From Desulfobacteraceae bacterium Eth-SRB2 (GTDB lineage: Bacteria > Desulfobacterota > Desulfobacteria > Desulfobacterales > UBA11574): 64,000 bases of DNA. The stretch is taken from positions 243,752 to 307,751 of the forward strand of contig RPGQ01000002.1 in assembly GCA_004193595.1 (NCBI GenBank), given 5' to 3'. Made by a program: the position numbers and the translations under genes. The notes beneath the pieces are model-generated. The model did not search any database and was not told the origin of the DNA. It worked only from the letters and a program-made list of their open reading frames with translations. Position 1 is the first letter of the stretch, and the number at the start of each line of letters is the position of its first letter. Shown in pieces: positions 52,380 through 61,487 of the stretch.

Positions 52380-54218
52380 ATGTATAAAGCTAAAGCCCAT
52401 GGATTGACCGATGTGCTCAATACCCTTGAAGACGGCATATATGTTATCAACAACGATTACATCGTCGAATTCATGAACAAAGCCATGGTCAAAGTATTCG
52501 GAAACGGTACAGGGAAAAAATGCCATCGGGTGATTAACAGGAGCGATGAAATCTGTCCCTGGTGCAGGGCCGACGACGTGTTTGAAAAGGGTGAAACAAC
52601 ACATGAAGAGCTCCACCTGGCAGCTATAGGAAAGACCTATGATCTGCTGGAGCTTCCGCTTAGGAACATGGACGGTTCAACATCCAAGCTCAGTATATAT
52701 CGTGACATTACCTCGAGCAAAGATCAGGAAAAGAAGCTGAGGGCATCGGAGCAAAACTACCGGAGGCTGTTTGAGAACGTTGCAGTAGGAGTGTACATAA
52801 GCAGCAAAAAAGGTAGATTCCTGAATGCAAACCGGGCGCTTCTGGATATGCTGGGTTATGAGGACAAGGCGAAATTTCTCGGTATCGATATAGAGCAGGA
52901 CCTGTACGTAAAGCCGGAAGACAGAAAAAAATTCCAGGAGATGATAGAGCGTCACGGCAGTGTAATAGACTACGAAGTGGATTTCAAGCGCAAGAACGGC
53001 ACCCCGATTCCGGTTCTTATTACCGCGAATGTTCGAATGAGCCAGACGAGAAACATCCTGGGCTACGAGGGAATTTGTGTTGATCAGTCCCAACGGAAGC
53101 AGATGGAAAAAAAGTTGAGGGAAGCCCACGATTTTATGGACAATACCATCCAGAGCTCACCCAATGCAATCATGTGTACGGATATGCAGGGAAATATCAT
53201 CATGTGGAATCACGGGGCCGAGGAAACACTCGGCTACAGGGCTTCGGATGTTATCGGAAAAATGAACGTTGTTGGAAACCTCTACACCGCCAGTATAGCC
53301 AGGAATGTGATGAAAATGATGAGAAGCGACCAATACGGCGGCAAGGGTAAGCTGCGATCCTGCCCCATGACATTCAAGCGTAATGACGGTCGGGAGGTGG
53401 AGGGTAACCTTTCCGCCAGTATCATCTATGACGATCAGGGAAACGAGATAGCATCCGTTGGCTTTTTTGTGGATCTCGGTGAAATGCTGGAAATGAACAG
53501 GAAACTAAAACAGACCCAAGAGCAGTTGCTGCAGTCTGAAAAGCTTGCAGCCATGGGACGCCTGACATCACAGATTGCACACGAACTGAACAATCCGCTT
53601 TATGGAATAATGAACACCCTGGAGCTGATGAAGACGGAAATTTCGCCCGATAATAAGCGAAGAAAGCTGCTGGACATGTCGCTTTCCGAGACGGAACGGC
53701 TGGCCGACATGCTTAAAAAGATGCTCTCTTTTTCAAAACCGGACCAGGAGCAGCGATCCCCGGCAAATCTGAATACAATCATAGACGAGATTCTTCTTCT
53801 TCATAGGAAGCAGTTTTGGGAAAACACAATAAAGATAGAAGCCACATTCGATGAAGCGTTAGATCTGGTATATGCTTCAAAAAACCAGCTTCGCCAGGTT
53901 TTCCTGAATATGATCTCAAATGCTAAAAATGCAATGCCGGATGGCGGCACCCTGACGGTTACAACCGCCAGTGATACTGATCATGTCAGGGTACTCATCT
54001 CCGATACCGGATGCGGCATAAAGGAAAAGCATCTTGATATAATTTTTGAAACATTTTTTACAACAAAAACCGATAGTGTAAAAGGGGTGGGGCTGGGCCT
54101 TTCCGTATGCTACGGATTCATCAAGGATCATGGCGGAGACATACTTGTGGAAAGTGAACCGGGCCAAGGCACCACCTTTACCATTATCCTGCCGGTTTAC
54201 AGGAAAACTTCAGATTGA
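52380..54218 (+). CDS. Multi-PAS sensor histidine kinase
   Basis: Three PAS segments; AAMGRLTSQIAHELNNPLYGIMNTLELMK; DTGCGIKEKHLDIIFETFFTTK; GVGLGLSVCYGFIKDHGG. Confidence 0.93.
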   Translation: MYKAKAHGLTDVLNTLEDGIYVINNDYIVEFMNKAMVKVFGNGTGKKCHRVINRSDEICPWCRADDVFEKGETTHEELHLAAIGKTYDLLELPLRNMDGSTSKLSIYRDITSSKDQEKKLRASEQNYRRLFENVAVGVYISSKKGRFLNANRALLDMLGYEDKAKFLGIDIEQDLYVKPEDRKKFQEMIERHGSVIDYEVDFKRKNGTPIPVLITANVRMSQTRNILGYEGICVDQSQRKQMEKKLREAHDFMDNTIQSSPNAIMCTDMQGNIIMWNHGAEETLGYRASDVIGKMNVVGNLYTASIARNVMKMMRSDQYGGKGKLRSCPMTFKRNDGREVEGNLSASIIYDDQGNEIASVGFFVDLGEMLEMNRKLKQTQEQLLQSEKLAAMGRLTSQIAHELNNPLYGIMNTLELMKTEISPDNKRRKLLDMSLSETERLADMLKKMLSFSKPDQEQRSPANLNTIIDEILLLHRKQFWENTIKIEATFDEALDLVYASKNQLRQVFLNMISNAKNAMPDGGTLTVTTASDTDHVRVLISDTGCGIKEKHLDIIFETFFTTKTDSVKGVGLGLSVCYGFIKDHGGDILVESEPGQGTTFTIILPVYRKTSD

Positions 54219-54360
54219 GAAATAACAATATTTCCCCTTAGGCAGACCTTTGACAGGGAGGGCGGACCGGCGGCGTAACGAAAAAAGAAAAGCATAAAAA
54301 GAAATTCGAGTGGTCCTGTCAAAAAACCTGAAGAAATGAACCCATCATTCCATTACACCA

Positions 54361-54493
54361 GGATGGAAATCAAGACCGTTGGTAAACGCTGATGCCTTTC
54401 TATTGACAAACCGTGGCTCCGAAGCCCTTTTTTCAGGTGTCAGGTGTCAGGTGTCAGGAATGATGAACAGAGGCGCTGGAACCTGACACCAGG
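54361..54493. repeat. Dispersed repeat family C copy 2 (loop inverted relative to copy 1)
   Basis: GGATGGAAATCAAGACCGTTGGTAAACGCTGATGCC...AGGTGTCAGGTGTCAGGTGTCAGGAATGATGAACAGAGGCGCTGGAACCTGACACC. Confidence 0.88.
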
Positions 54494-54504
54494 CATACGG
54501 GAAG

Positions 54505-54760
54505 GAATAAAAATCCGGGTCCAGAGGGCCCGGCTTTGATTATCCCCAGAGGGGATTAAGTTTGCCTGCAATTAACGATTTACGGAATACTGGAGTATTG
54601 GAGTGGTGGAGTAATGGAAGAAACCCCTTTTTTTATCGCTCTCAGAAAACAGATCCCTGGAGAAGATCTGAAAGTTTAAAGCTCTTTTTTTTAAATCAAC
54701 ACTCCAATACTCCAGCACTCCGGTTGATTTATACGGGCAGAGCCATAGAACTCTGATCTG
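54505..54760. repeat. Dispersed repeat family B copy 2
   Basis: Near identical to 14515-14772 (GGAATACTGGAGTATTGGAGTGGTGGAGTAATGGAAGAAACCCC...ACTCCAATACTCCAGCACTCCGGTTGATTTATACGGGCAGAGCC). Confidence 0.9.
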
Positions 54761-54784
54761 GCCCTAAGGACCAGGTTTTTTAGA

Positions 54785-54880
54785 ACCCAATAAAAATGAT
54801 TGCAGAAGAACCGGTTTTTACTGCTGACCGTGGATTTGTCAGAAGGACAGGTATCCATTTCCTATCAAAAAATGCAGCCT
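54785..54880 (+). pseudogene. Remnant of the B12-binding protein gene at 57451-57939
   Basis: KIKMIAEEPVFTADRGFVRRTGIHFLSKNAA* versus TKIIAGGPVFMADREFARRTGIHFVAKNVAHF. Confidence 0.8.
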
Positions 54881-55790
54881 AACTTATCCTGTCGGTTATT
54901 TGCAGGATGGTTTTTGAGAATTCTTTTTTAAACCGCTCATTCTCGGTGTTTGAAAACTCATCGAATTTTACAATTTCCAATTCCTTCATCACATTTAAAA
55001 GTTCAAGTATGGCTCTTTCCGCAAGATCATGGGTTTGAGTCGCCCTCAGATCCTTGTCTTCGGTCTTTTGGATCGATGAAACGGCATCTTTAAATTGACC
55101 ATCAGGATCGCTGATGCGTTTCAGCAGTATCTCAGAAATAAGAGTAAAAAGAGCGTCGATTCTATCACTTTTTATCAGTGTCGGGCTGTGGAAAAAAGAA
55201 AAGTCTTCGTGCACACGAACCGTGCCTTTACCGAGATTCAGTATTTTTTCGAACCAGTTCATCGTGTATTTCTTATATTCATCCTGGCTCCATTTACCCT
55301 TTTCCCAAATATGTGCCCTGATGGCTTGTGTCAGATAGGTGAGACAGTCCTCTTGGGTATCATAGTCATAGGTTCCCAATAATGCTCCTGACTCAAAAAT
55401 ATCTATTCCCGGCTTTTTTGCATGCTCTGATATTTCAGCACATAAAATTCTTGGATCTTTTTCAGGTCTGATGATCAGAATTTTATAGGATGGTTTTCCC
55501 TCGTCAATCCGTTGAAGTTCGTCTGCAGATTCAGGGGGGGTAATGGGTCCGGCAATAGATGGCGGCAAAAACGCCGCCGTAAGGTTGGGACTCAGGTCAA
55601 CGACTTCCAGGGCGGCCTCGAAGACAGAAACGTCATCCTTTTCCAGAGACTGAACCGGAATCAGTTTACCGGGTTTCATATAGGGTGAAAAAAGATTCAG
55701 TATTGCCTCAAGCGCTCCTTGCCAGTGGGCGCTTCTGGGATCTTTTTTTTCGTCAATCCACTGTTTAACTTTTTGAGATATCTCGTCCAT
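54879..55790 (-). CDS. Hypothetical protein (about 300 aa)
   Basis: Long ORF, no family recognised. Confidence 0.6.
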   Translation of the reverse strand: MDEISQKVKQWIDEKKDPRSAHWQGALEAILNLFSPYMKPGKLIPVQSLEKDDVSVFEAALEVVDLSPNLTAAFLPPSIAGPITPPESADELQRIDEGKPSYKILIIRPEKDPRILCAEISEHAKKPGIDIFESGALLGTYDYDTQEDCLTYLTQAIRAHIWEKGKWSQDEYKKYTMNWFEKILNLGKGTVRVHEDFSFFHSPTLIKSDRIDALFTLISEILLKRISDPDGQFKDAVSSIQKTEDKDLRATQTHDLAERAILELLNVMKELEIVKFDEFSNTENERFKKEFSKTILQITDRIS

Positions 55791-55990
55791 CAAACGTTCC
55801 TCTTTTCTAATACGCAGTGTTTAAAAGACAGTCGTAAAAAACAGCCGATAACCCGCGCCTAATTGTAAAATTTAAAAACCACATCAAATCAGATGTTCAG
55901 TGTTCCTTTTTTAATATATTGCCTGCTAGTTTTGCAATCATTTTAATTTATTTTCCTCAGAATTTAGGTATATCGTTATAATTTTAGGCC

Positions 55991-56192
55991 TTTAGGGTTC
56001 GCGCAAAAATAACTTCGCAGAATTGGCGCTCAGATTTGGTTCAGATTTGGCTGATCCGAGAGAGCAAAACCACAGGAATAGCGAGCTATTTCGCGGCCAA
56101 TTTTATAAGATCGGGTGCGAGTGAGGTATCAGCCAAAGATGGGCTGAAGCTGAGATGTAAAAATGTGAAGTTATTTTTGCGCGAGCCCTTAA
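55991..56192. repeat. MITE-like element family H copy 2
   Basis: TTTAGGGTTCGCGCAAAAATAACTTCGCAG ... ATGTGAAGTTATTTTTGCGCGAGCCCTTAA. Confidence 0.88.
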
Positions 56193-57262
56193 GTTACAGA
56201 CATAAATTTTTCCGACACGGCGGATGTCAGTTCATAGATCCTTTGCGCCTCTTTAACAGACAAAAGACCGGTACCGCAAGAAGGAGTGATCATGCTTTGC
56301 CGCAAGATAATTCGCTGATCTAAGCCGCTACCAACCAGTTCTGACAAAAGCTGATTCAAACGATTAAAAAGCGTGTCTGCTCCTTCTGCAAAAGGGTCGT
56401 CCAGAGTGGGAACAATGCCCCAGGCCATTACGCCGCCGCGCTCAATAAAATCCTTAATCTGAGATGTATAGGCAAAGAGAGAATCTCCGTATCGATAGGC
56501 ATCCAGACTCATAATTTGCAGTTCTGATTCAAAAAGCAACGACCAATCAACAGAATCGCAGGAATGCACTCCCACCATGGCATTCTCGGAAAGAACACCA
56601 CGGAAAATGGTATTTAAGTCTTCAATGATCATGTCTCTTCTCAGTGTAAGATGATGCATGGAGCCATATGCCCTGATGGCAGGATCATCTACAAAAATAA
56701 TTGCCTGCCTCCCGAATTGTGACAAGGCGGCTGCCTGACAATTCGCGTTCAGGGCCAGCGTCCTGACTATGACATCACGCAACTCATCCTGGTAATAGGC
56801 AATCCGGCCCTTATCGTCTTTTAACTGCAAACCGGCGGACAGCGGACCGACTATTTGTCCTTTCAAAAATTTAACGTCGTCGGCTCTTATGTTTTGCACA
56901 TTTTCCAGGAACGCATGAAATCCTCCGGCCGCATGTTTGGGAGGAACAAATTTTTCCAAGGCGACAGAGTCACCCTCTTCAGCAGAGAGGCAGATTGTGT
57001 AAAAATCGGTAAGGCGATGCGGCCAGCTCTGTTGACTCATATCAAAAAAATACGTATGGTTTTTCGCCACCAGCAGGCCGGCTTCCACAAGGGGTTGGAG
57101 GAACTGAAATACAAAATGTTCTTCCATTCCCCGACGCGGCATCTGCGGCCAGTGGGGAATGGCAGGAAAGTATCTCCTAATGAGCTTTATGGCCTGACCT
57201 GGATCGGTAAACGGAAGACTGCCAATGCCGGTGGCAAGTCCGCCTGGATTAAATCCTAACAA
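56189..57262 (-). CDS. UROD/MetE-like methyltransferase-fold protein
   Basis: ATGIGSLPFTDPGQAIKLIRRYFPAIPHWPQMPRRG..GVHSCDSVDWSLLFESELQIMSLDAYRYGDSL..GTGLLS. Confidence 0.8.
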   Translation of the reverse strand: MLGFNPGGLATGIGSLPFTDPGQAIKLIRRYFPAIPHWPQMPRRGMEEHFVFQFLQPLVEAGLLVAKNHTYFFDMSQQSWPHRLTDFYTICLSAEEGDSVALEKFVPPKHAAGGFHAFLENVQNIRADDVKFLKGQIVGPLSAGLQLKDDKGRIAYYQDELRDVIVRTLALNANCQAAALSQFGRQAIIFVDDPAIRAYGSMHHLTLRRDMIIEDLNTIFRGVLSENAMVGVHSCDSVDWSLLFESELQIMSLDAYRYGDSLFAYTSQIKDFIERGGVMAWGIVPTLDDPFAEGADTLFNRLNQLLSELVGSGLDQRIILRQSMITPSCGTGLLSVKEAQRIYELTSAVSEKFMSVT

Positions 57263-57450
57263 TTTTTGCTCGCTTTCTTCATAACCAGAACAACCTTATT
57301 TTTTTTAGGCGGTGGATTTTGAATGGTTTTCACCTTTGACAATGTTTCATTACCGTATTATATATTTTCAATTTTTAACCTGAATCTTGTATGATTAGGG
57401 TGAATTAAATTTCTGATTACAAAAAACAGTTATGGGGAAAACTGGAGGAA

Positions 57451-57939
57451 TTGTCAAGAAAATGGCAATCAAAAGGGTTGCCTTCCAGGTCAGGGCTTGA
57501 AAAAGCAGCCGGAGATTTGCGTGAATGGAAAGTGAAAACAGGTGTTTCAGGGTTGTGGGACAACCCCCCGTTGATGATTACGGCAAGCCTTGACGATGGC
57601 CTGGGCCATGGACTCGAAGTTATTCGGATGTTTTCCGAAACAGCGGGTCTTGAAATCATTGAACTCGGCCTGCTTTTGACGCCGGATAAAATCATAACCG
57701 CATGTAAAAAAAATGAACCTGATTTATTAGGATTAACCGTACTCCAGTTTGATTCAGAGGAAAACATTTTAATGATAAGCAGAAACCTTTCGTCAAAAAC
57801 AAAAATAATTGCAGGGGGACCGGTTTTTATGGCAGACCGTGAATTTGCCCGGCGGACAGGTATCCATTTCGTAGCAAAGAATGTAGCCCATTTTATCCGG
57901 TTTCTGCTTGAGTTTGAAAAAAGTAACAAACAATCATGA
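57451..57939 (+). CDS. Cobalamin (B12)-binding domain protein
   Basis: MITASLDDGLGHGLEVIRMFSETAGLEIIELGLLLTPDKIITACKKNEPDLLGLTVLQFDSEENI..IIAGGPVF; B12-binding Rossmann fold, DGLGH in place of DxHxxG. Confidence 0.7.
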   Translation: MSRKWQSKGLPSRSGLEKAAGDLREWKVKTGVSGLWDNPPLMITASLDDGLGHGLEVIRMFSETAGLEIIELGLLLTPDKIITACKKNEPDLLGLTVLQFDSEENILMISRNLSSKTKIIAGGPVFMADREFARRTGIHFVAKNVAHFIRFLLEFEKSNKQS

Positions 57940-58176
57940 ATGACGCAAGGAAACAGTAAAGAGGCGCTGTTAAACCTTTGCCCTGTGGCTGGAAATTTTC
58001 CGGCAGATGCAAGATTATACCATAAAATAGGTCAGGCAAAGGACCCCGACACCCCCGGCATCCTAAAAGACATAAGAATAAATATCCGGGATAAAATTAA
58101 GAATTCTTCCGTGTATAATGCAAAAGAATTTGCAGCACTCATGGAACATGAATTTTGTAAAATTATTGGACGTTAG
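57940..58176 (+). CDS. Small conserved-looking protein downstream of the B12-binding gene
   Basis: 78-aa ORF immediately following. Confidence 0.5.
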   Translation: MTQGNSKEALLNLCPVAGNFPADARLYHKIGQAKDPDTPGILKDIRINIRDKIKNSSVYNAKEFAALMEHEFCKIIGR

Positions 58177-58328
58177 GATAAAATCCAATTTAGGCGGATG
58201 TTCTCTGTAATCTTTCAGTGATCCAAATTTTGATAATTGATTGCCGGGGCACTCCAAGACGCTTTGGTTCGTCAATAGTTTTTGCTGGGATTACAATTCG
58301 GTCGGGATAATCCCATAACTCATTGAAT

Positions 58329-59630
58329 TCAAATCAGCTTTCCAATTTTTTCTATTTGCTTCTCGATATCCTTTTTGAAATAATGGTCATGGGTAAGCGG
58401 CAATGCCTTTTTATACATTTCAAGAGCGGCGGGATATTGCTTTTGCTCCGTTTTCAGTTGGGCATAGGTATACCATACCTTAAAGGAGTCGTTGTCCATG
58501 GCCAGCGCCTTGGAAAGATAAAAATCCGAGAGATCGAGTCGTTTGACGGTTAAGCAAAATTCTCCCAGTCTGAAAAACACTTCTTCCTCGCTTCCTAAAA
58601 TCGAGAGAAGTTTGGTAATCTCTGCATTGTATTCCAACGTCCGGCCGGCCGATTTGTATCCCGCCGTGGCTATGATATGCGGCATGGGGTGATCCGGAAA
58701 CGTTTCTACGGCTTTTTTGGCCAGACTTAATGTGCCTTGTACCCGCCCCTCCTTCATCAGTTGTGCGGCCTGCGCCACTTCATTTTCCAGGGGAAGCAAT
58801 CGGTAATCGATATTGTCTCCGTTTACAATCACATGAATAAAGTGATTGAATGCCCCATCTTCCAGGATCCCGGCCAGCGGCGCGCCGGAGCCTCCGGCAA
58901 TGATCTGGCCCAAGCCGCCAACAACCGAAAAGTTATAAACATGCACGTGCCCGACGAATACCATATCAACATTGTACTGTTTGAATAGACCGGCAAGCTC
59001 ATCCCGTTTTTCCGGATATTTGTTCAACGAATCCTTCAGATGTTTTATCTTCGGATATAAGGGCCTGTGTAGCGTGACAAAAATATGTTTACCCTCAGCC
59101 CGTTTCAAATCCCCTTTCAGCCACTCCAGTTGTTTGCCCGTGATTTGCGACGTTTCATTCTCAAGTTCACTGCACAGAACGATAAAATGACAGTTCTTTT
59201 CATCAACCGAATAATAAAGCGTTCCGGTCTCCTTGTTTTTATATCGTTTAGCAAATGCTTCCCGGGCAAATTCCGTGTAACCGGAATGATTTCCCATCGT
59301 AATGTACAAGGGAATATTCTTTTCCCGTATCGGCTCCGTGGCTTTTTCGAAATCGTCGAATTCCTCCCTCGCCTTGTCTTGTGAATACGCATCATAACCC
59401 AAAACAAGATCGCCGGTGTTAAGTATCAGGACAGGGTCGAGTTCGACGGCCTTTTCAACCACCTTGTGGTATATGTACGGCTGTTCCGGTCGAAACACAT
59501 TTGCCGGCCGGTTATCCCCCATAACGACAAAATTCAAAGTCTGTTCTTCATGGTGCTTAGCAGTGGGAATAGTGCCACAGCCAAACAAAAAAACCAACAA
59601 AACGCATACACCCAAAAATTTTCTTTTCAT
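58329..59630 (-). CDS. Metallophosphoesterase lipoprotein with C-terminal TPRs
   Basis: Lipobox LLVFLFGCGTI; VVMGDNRP, NTGDLVLGYD, GNHSG, FVGHVHVYN motifs; TPR-like C-terminus. Confidence 0.9.
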   Translation of the reverse strand: MKRKFLGVCVLLVFLFGCGTIPTAKHHEEQTLNFVVMGDNRPANVFRPEQPYIYHKVVEKAVELDPVLILNTGDLVLGYDAYSQDKAREEFDDFEKATEPIREKNIPLYITMGNHSGYTEFAREAFAKRYKNKETGTLYYSVDEKNCHFIVLCSELENETSQITGKQLEWLKGDLKRAEGKHIFVTLHRPLYPKIKHLKDSLNKYPEKRDELAGLFKQYNVDMVFVGHVHVYNFSVVGGLGQIIAGGSGAPLAGILEDGAFNHFIHVIVNGDNIDYRLLPLENEVAQAAQLMKEGRVQGTLSLAKKAVETFPDHPMPHIIATAGYKSAGRTLEYNAEITKLLSILGSEEEVFFRLGEFCLTVKRLDLSDFYLSKALAMDNDSFKVWYTYAQLKTEQKQYPAALEMYKKALPLTHDHYFKKDIEKQIEKIGKLI

Positions 59631-59946
59631 GCCTTTTCCTCCTCACTTTCAGGATTCAACGTTGTTTTGAATCGGCTCAGGTCAATCTGATGTACCTCCA
59701 AAAACACACAGGAAGGCCTCAATTGCTCGCACTTCTCGCCTGACGAAAAGGAACGGCAGGCACGTTGATATGTGCTTTGACTCCAGGGGCCTCTATACGG
59801 GCTTTTCTTGGCATAGGATTTCTATAGTTCAATCACAACCAGTTGTCAACCAATATTCCAATGGACGTCCCCAATATTCTAATGATGGAGCATGATCAAC
59901 GGTCCGTTTTCGCTGAAAAGCTAAGGCACGACAAGGAGGTGGCATC

Positions 59947-60309
59947 ATGCTCCATCGGTATTGCATTCAGTTTCTTGCATACTGTGAGTTGGCCGATTTC
60001 TCGGTGCGTTCCGTCCAGGCTTTAACCATCCGGCTGAATGAATTAGCAAACTTTCTAAAAATACAGAGAATTCGGTCTGTTAAAAAGGTTCGCTATCGGC
60101 ATCTAATCGATTTTGCATCCGACTACAATGCCCCCTCAATTCATGTCACAAAATCCCGGGTCCGGACCCTAAGACAATTTTACCATTTTTTGACGCTTCA
60201 CCGGATCATACCTGAAAATATCGCCACCGGTATACCCTATCCAAAAATTGAAAAAACGGTGCCAGAGTTTCTCACACAAGAGGAATCCTCCATAGGCGGA
60301 CAAGTATAA
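59947..60309 (+). pseudogene. N-terminal (SAM-like) fragment of a tyrosine recombinase
   Basis: CIQFLAYCELADFSVRSVQALTIRLNELANFLK..RVRTLRQFYHFLTLHRIIPENIATGIPYPKIEKTVPEFLTQEE then stops; no catalytic domain. Confidence 0.75.
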
Positions 60310-60744
60310 GCTTTTAATTCACCACTTATAGTGCGTCACAAATGAATTGATACCTAAATATCTGAATTATTGTGCGTCCATCTTTATATCTGTTGTCCAA
60401 AATTCATCCTCAATTTTTCTTACTTTTTTAATAATTTTTTCGCATGTTGAAGCGGTGACTTTATAAGACAATTTCCTATCTCGAAAAAATTTTGAAGGAA
60501 GAGCTTCTTCCATATCAAACGGAAATGTTCGAAATGTATGGTTCAATTTATTTACCTTCATACAAAAAGGGATTTCTTCAAGATAGAATTGATTTTTAAA
60601 ATTATAACAAAACAATTAACCCGACTTGCGAGCACGCGTATTTTCTTGATGTATATTCAGGTACATACAACGCTCAAAGTTGGTAGCCAACTATTTGGCA
60701 AGCGGGTTATCTCGGTCGTTAGCCAAAAAGCACGAGGCATCTAT

Positions 60745-61481
60745 ATGAATGCGGACAAAAAAATTATCAGTAGACTAGTGGAGTTGATCGAGCGTGGGCT
60801 TGAGATTGAGAAAACAAAAGAAGTACCACCTCCTAATTGTATTGGCTTTGACTCGACAGTTGATTCTCAAGCGGCCAATCAATGGCACGCCAGCGCGAAG
60901 AACATCTTGGCAAAGGCATTTAGCAGAGATAGTGAGCATTTTAAATTATTCGAGGAGTGCTGCAAAGATGGAGTAACTTTTTCACCATTGCATGAAGGTA
61001 TTGGCATCCTGAATGCTGCCAAGGAAGATTTTGAACATGGGTATATACAAGATGTACGAAATCTTGTTGCTGCTGAAATGTTCAGTGACCTGTTAGATCA
61101 GGCCTCTGAATTACTGGAGGCTGGTTACCACGGACCAGCTGCAGTTCTTTCAGGAGCTGTTCTTGAAGACAATCTTCAAAAAATTTGCGAAATAAAAGAT
61201 ATTGAATTACCGCAAAGCCAAAATTAGATTTCATGAACGCTCAATTGGCTAAGGTTGGTGTGTTCAATAAGTTGACCCAAAAACGAATCACAGCGATTGC
61301 TGATGTTCGGAATTCGGCTGCACATGGTAAATGGGACCAGTTCAAACCAGAAGACGTCGAGGATATGATCAGATGGATAACTGGTTTTATCGAAACACAT
61401 TTAGCTAACCAAGGCTTGCACGGGATCGCGGCAAAGGGCGCCGCTTCCCGTGAAGCCCGCCGTTGTGCTCACAAAATATAA
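60745..61481 (+). CDS. DUF4145/HEPN-like protein (integron cassette), one frameshift near 61215
   Basis: MNADKKIISRLVELIERGLEIEKTKE..GYHGPAAVLSGAVLEDNLQKICEIKDIELP | KPKLDFMNAQLAKVGVFNKLTQKRITAIADVRNSAAHGKWDQF. Confidence 0.7.
61403..61468 (+). repeat. attC-like site 1
   Basis: AGCTAAC ... GGCTTgCACGGGAtcGCGGC-loop-GCCGCTTCCCGTGAAGCC ... GTTGTGC; stem with extrahelical base. Confidence 0.7.
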
Positions 61482-61487
61482 CAAGAG

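Noticed and set aside
57937-57942. In-frame UGA between the B12-binding ORF and the 78-aa ORF as a third Sec codon
   Set aside because: TCA-TGA-ATG is a normal stop-start junction; no conserved Cys context and no obvious SECIS-like hairpin was seen after it.
59947-60309. Recombinase fragment as the integron integrase of the adjacent cassette array
   Set aside because: N-terminal core-binding region only, generic XerC/phage-integrase style; IntI-specific insert and catalytic domain absent.
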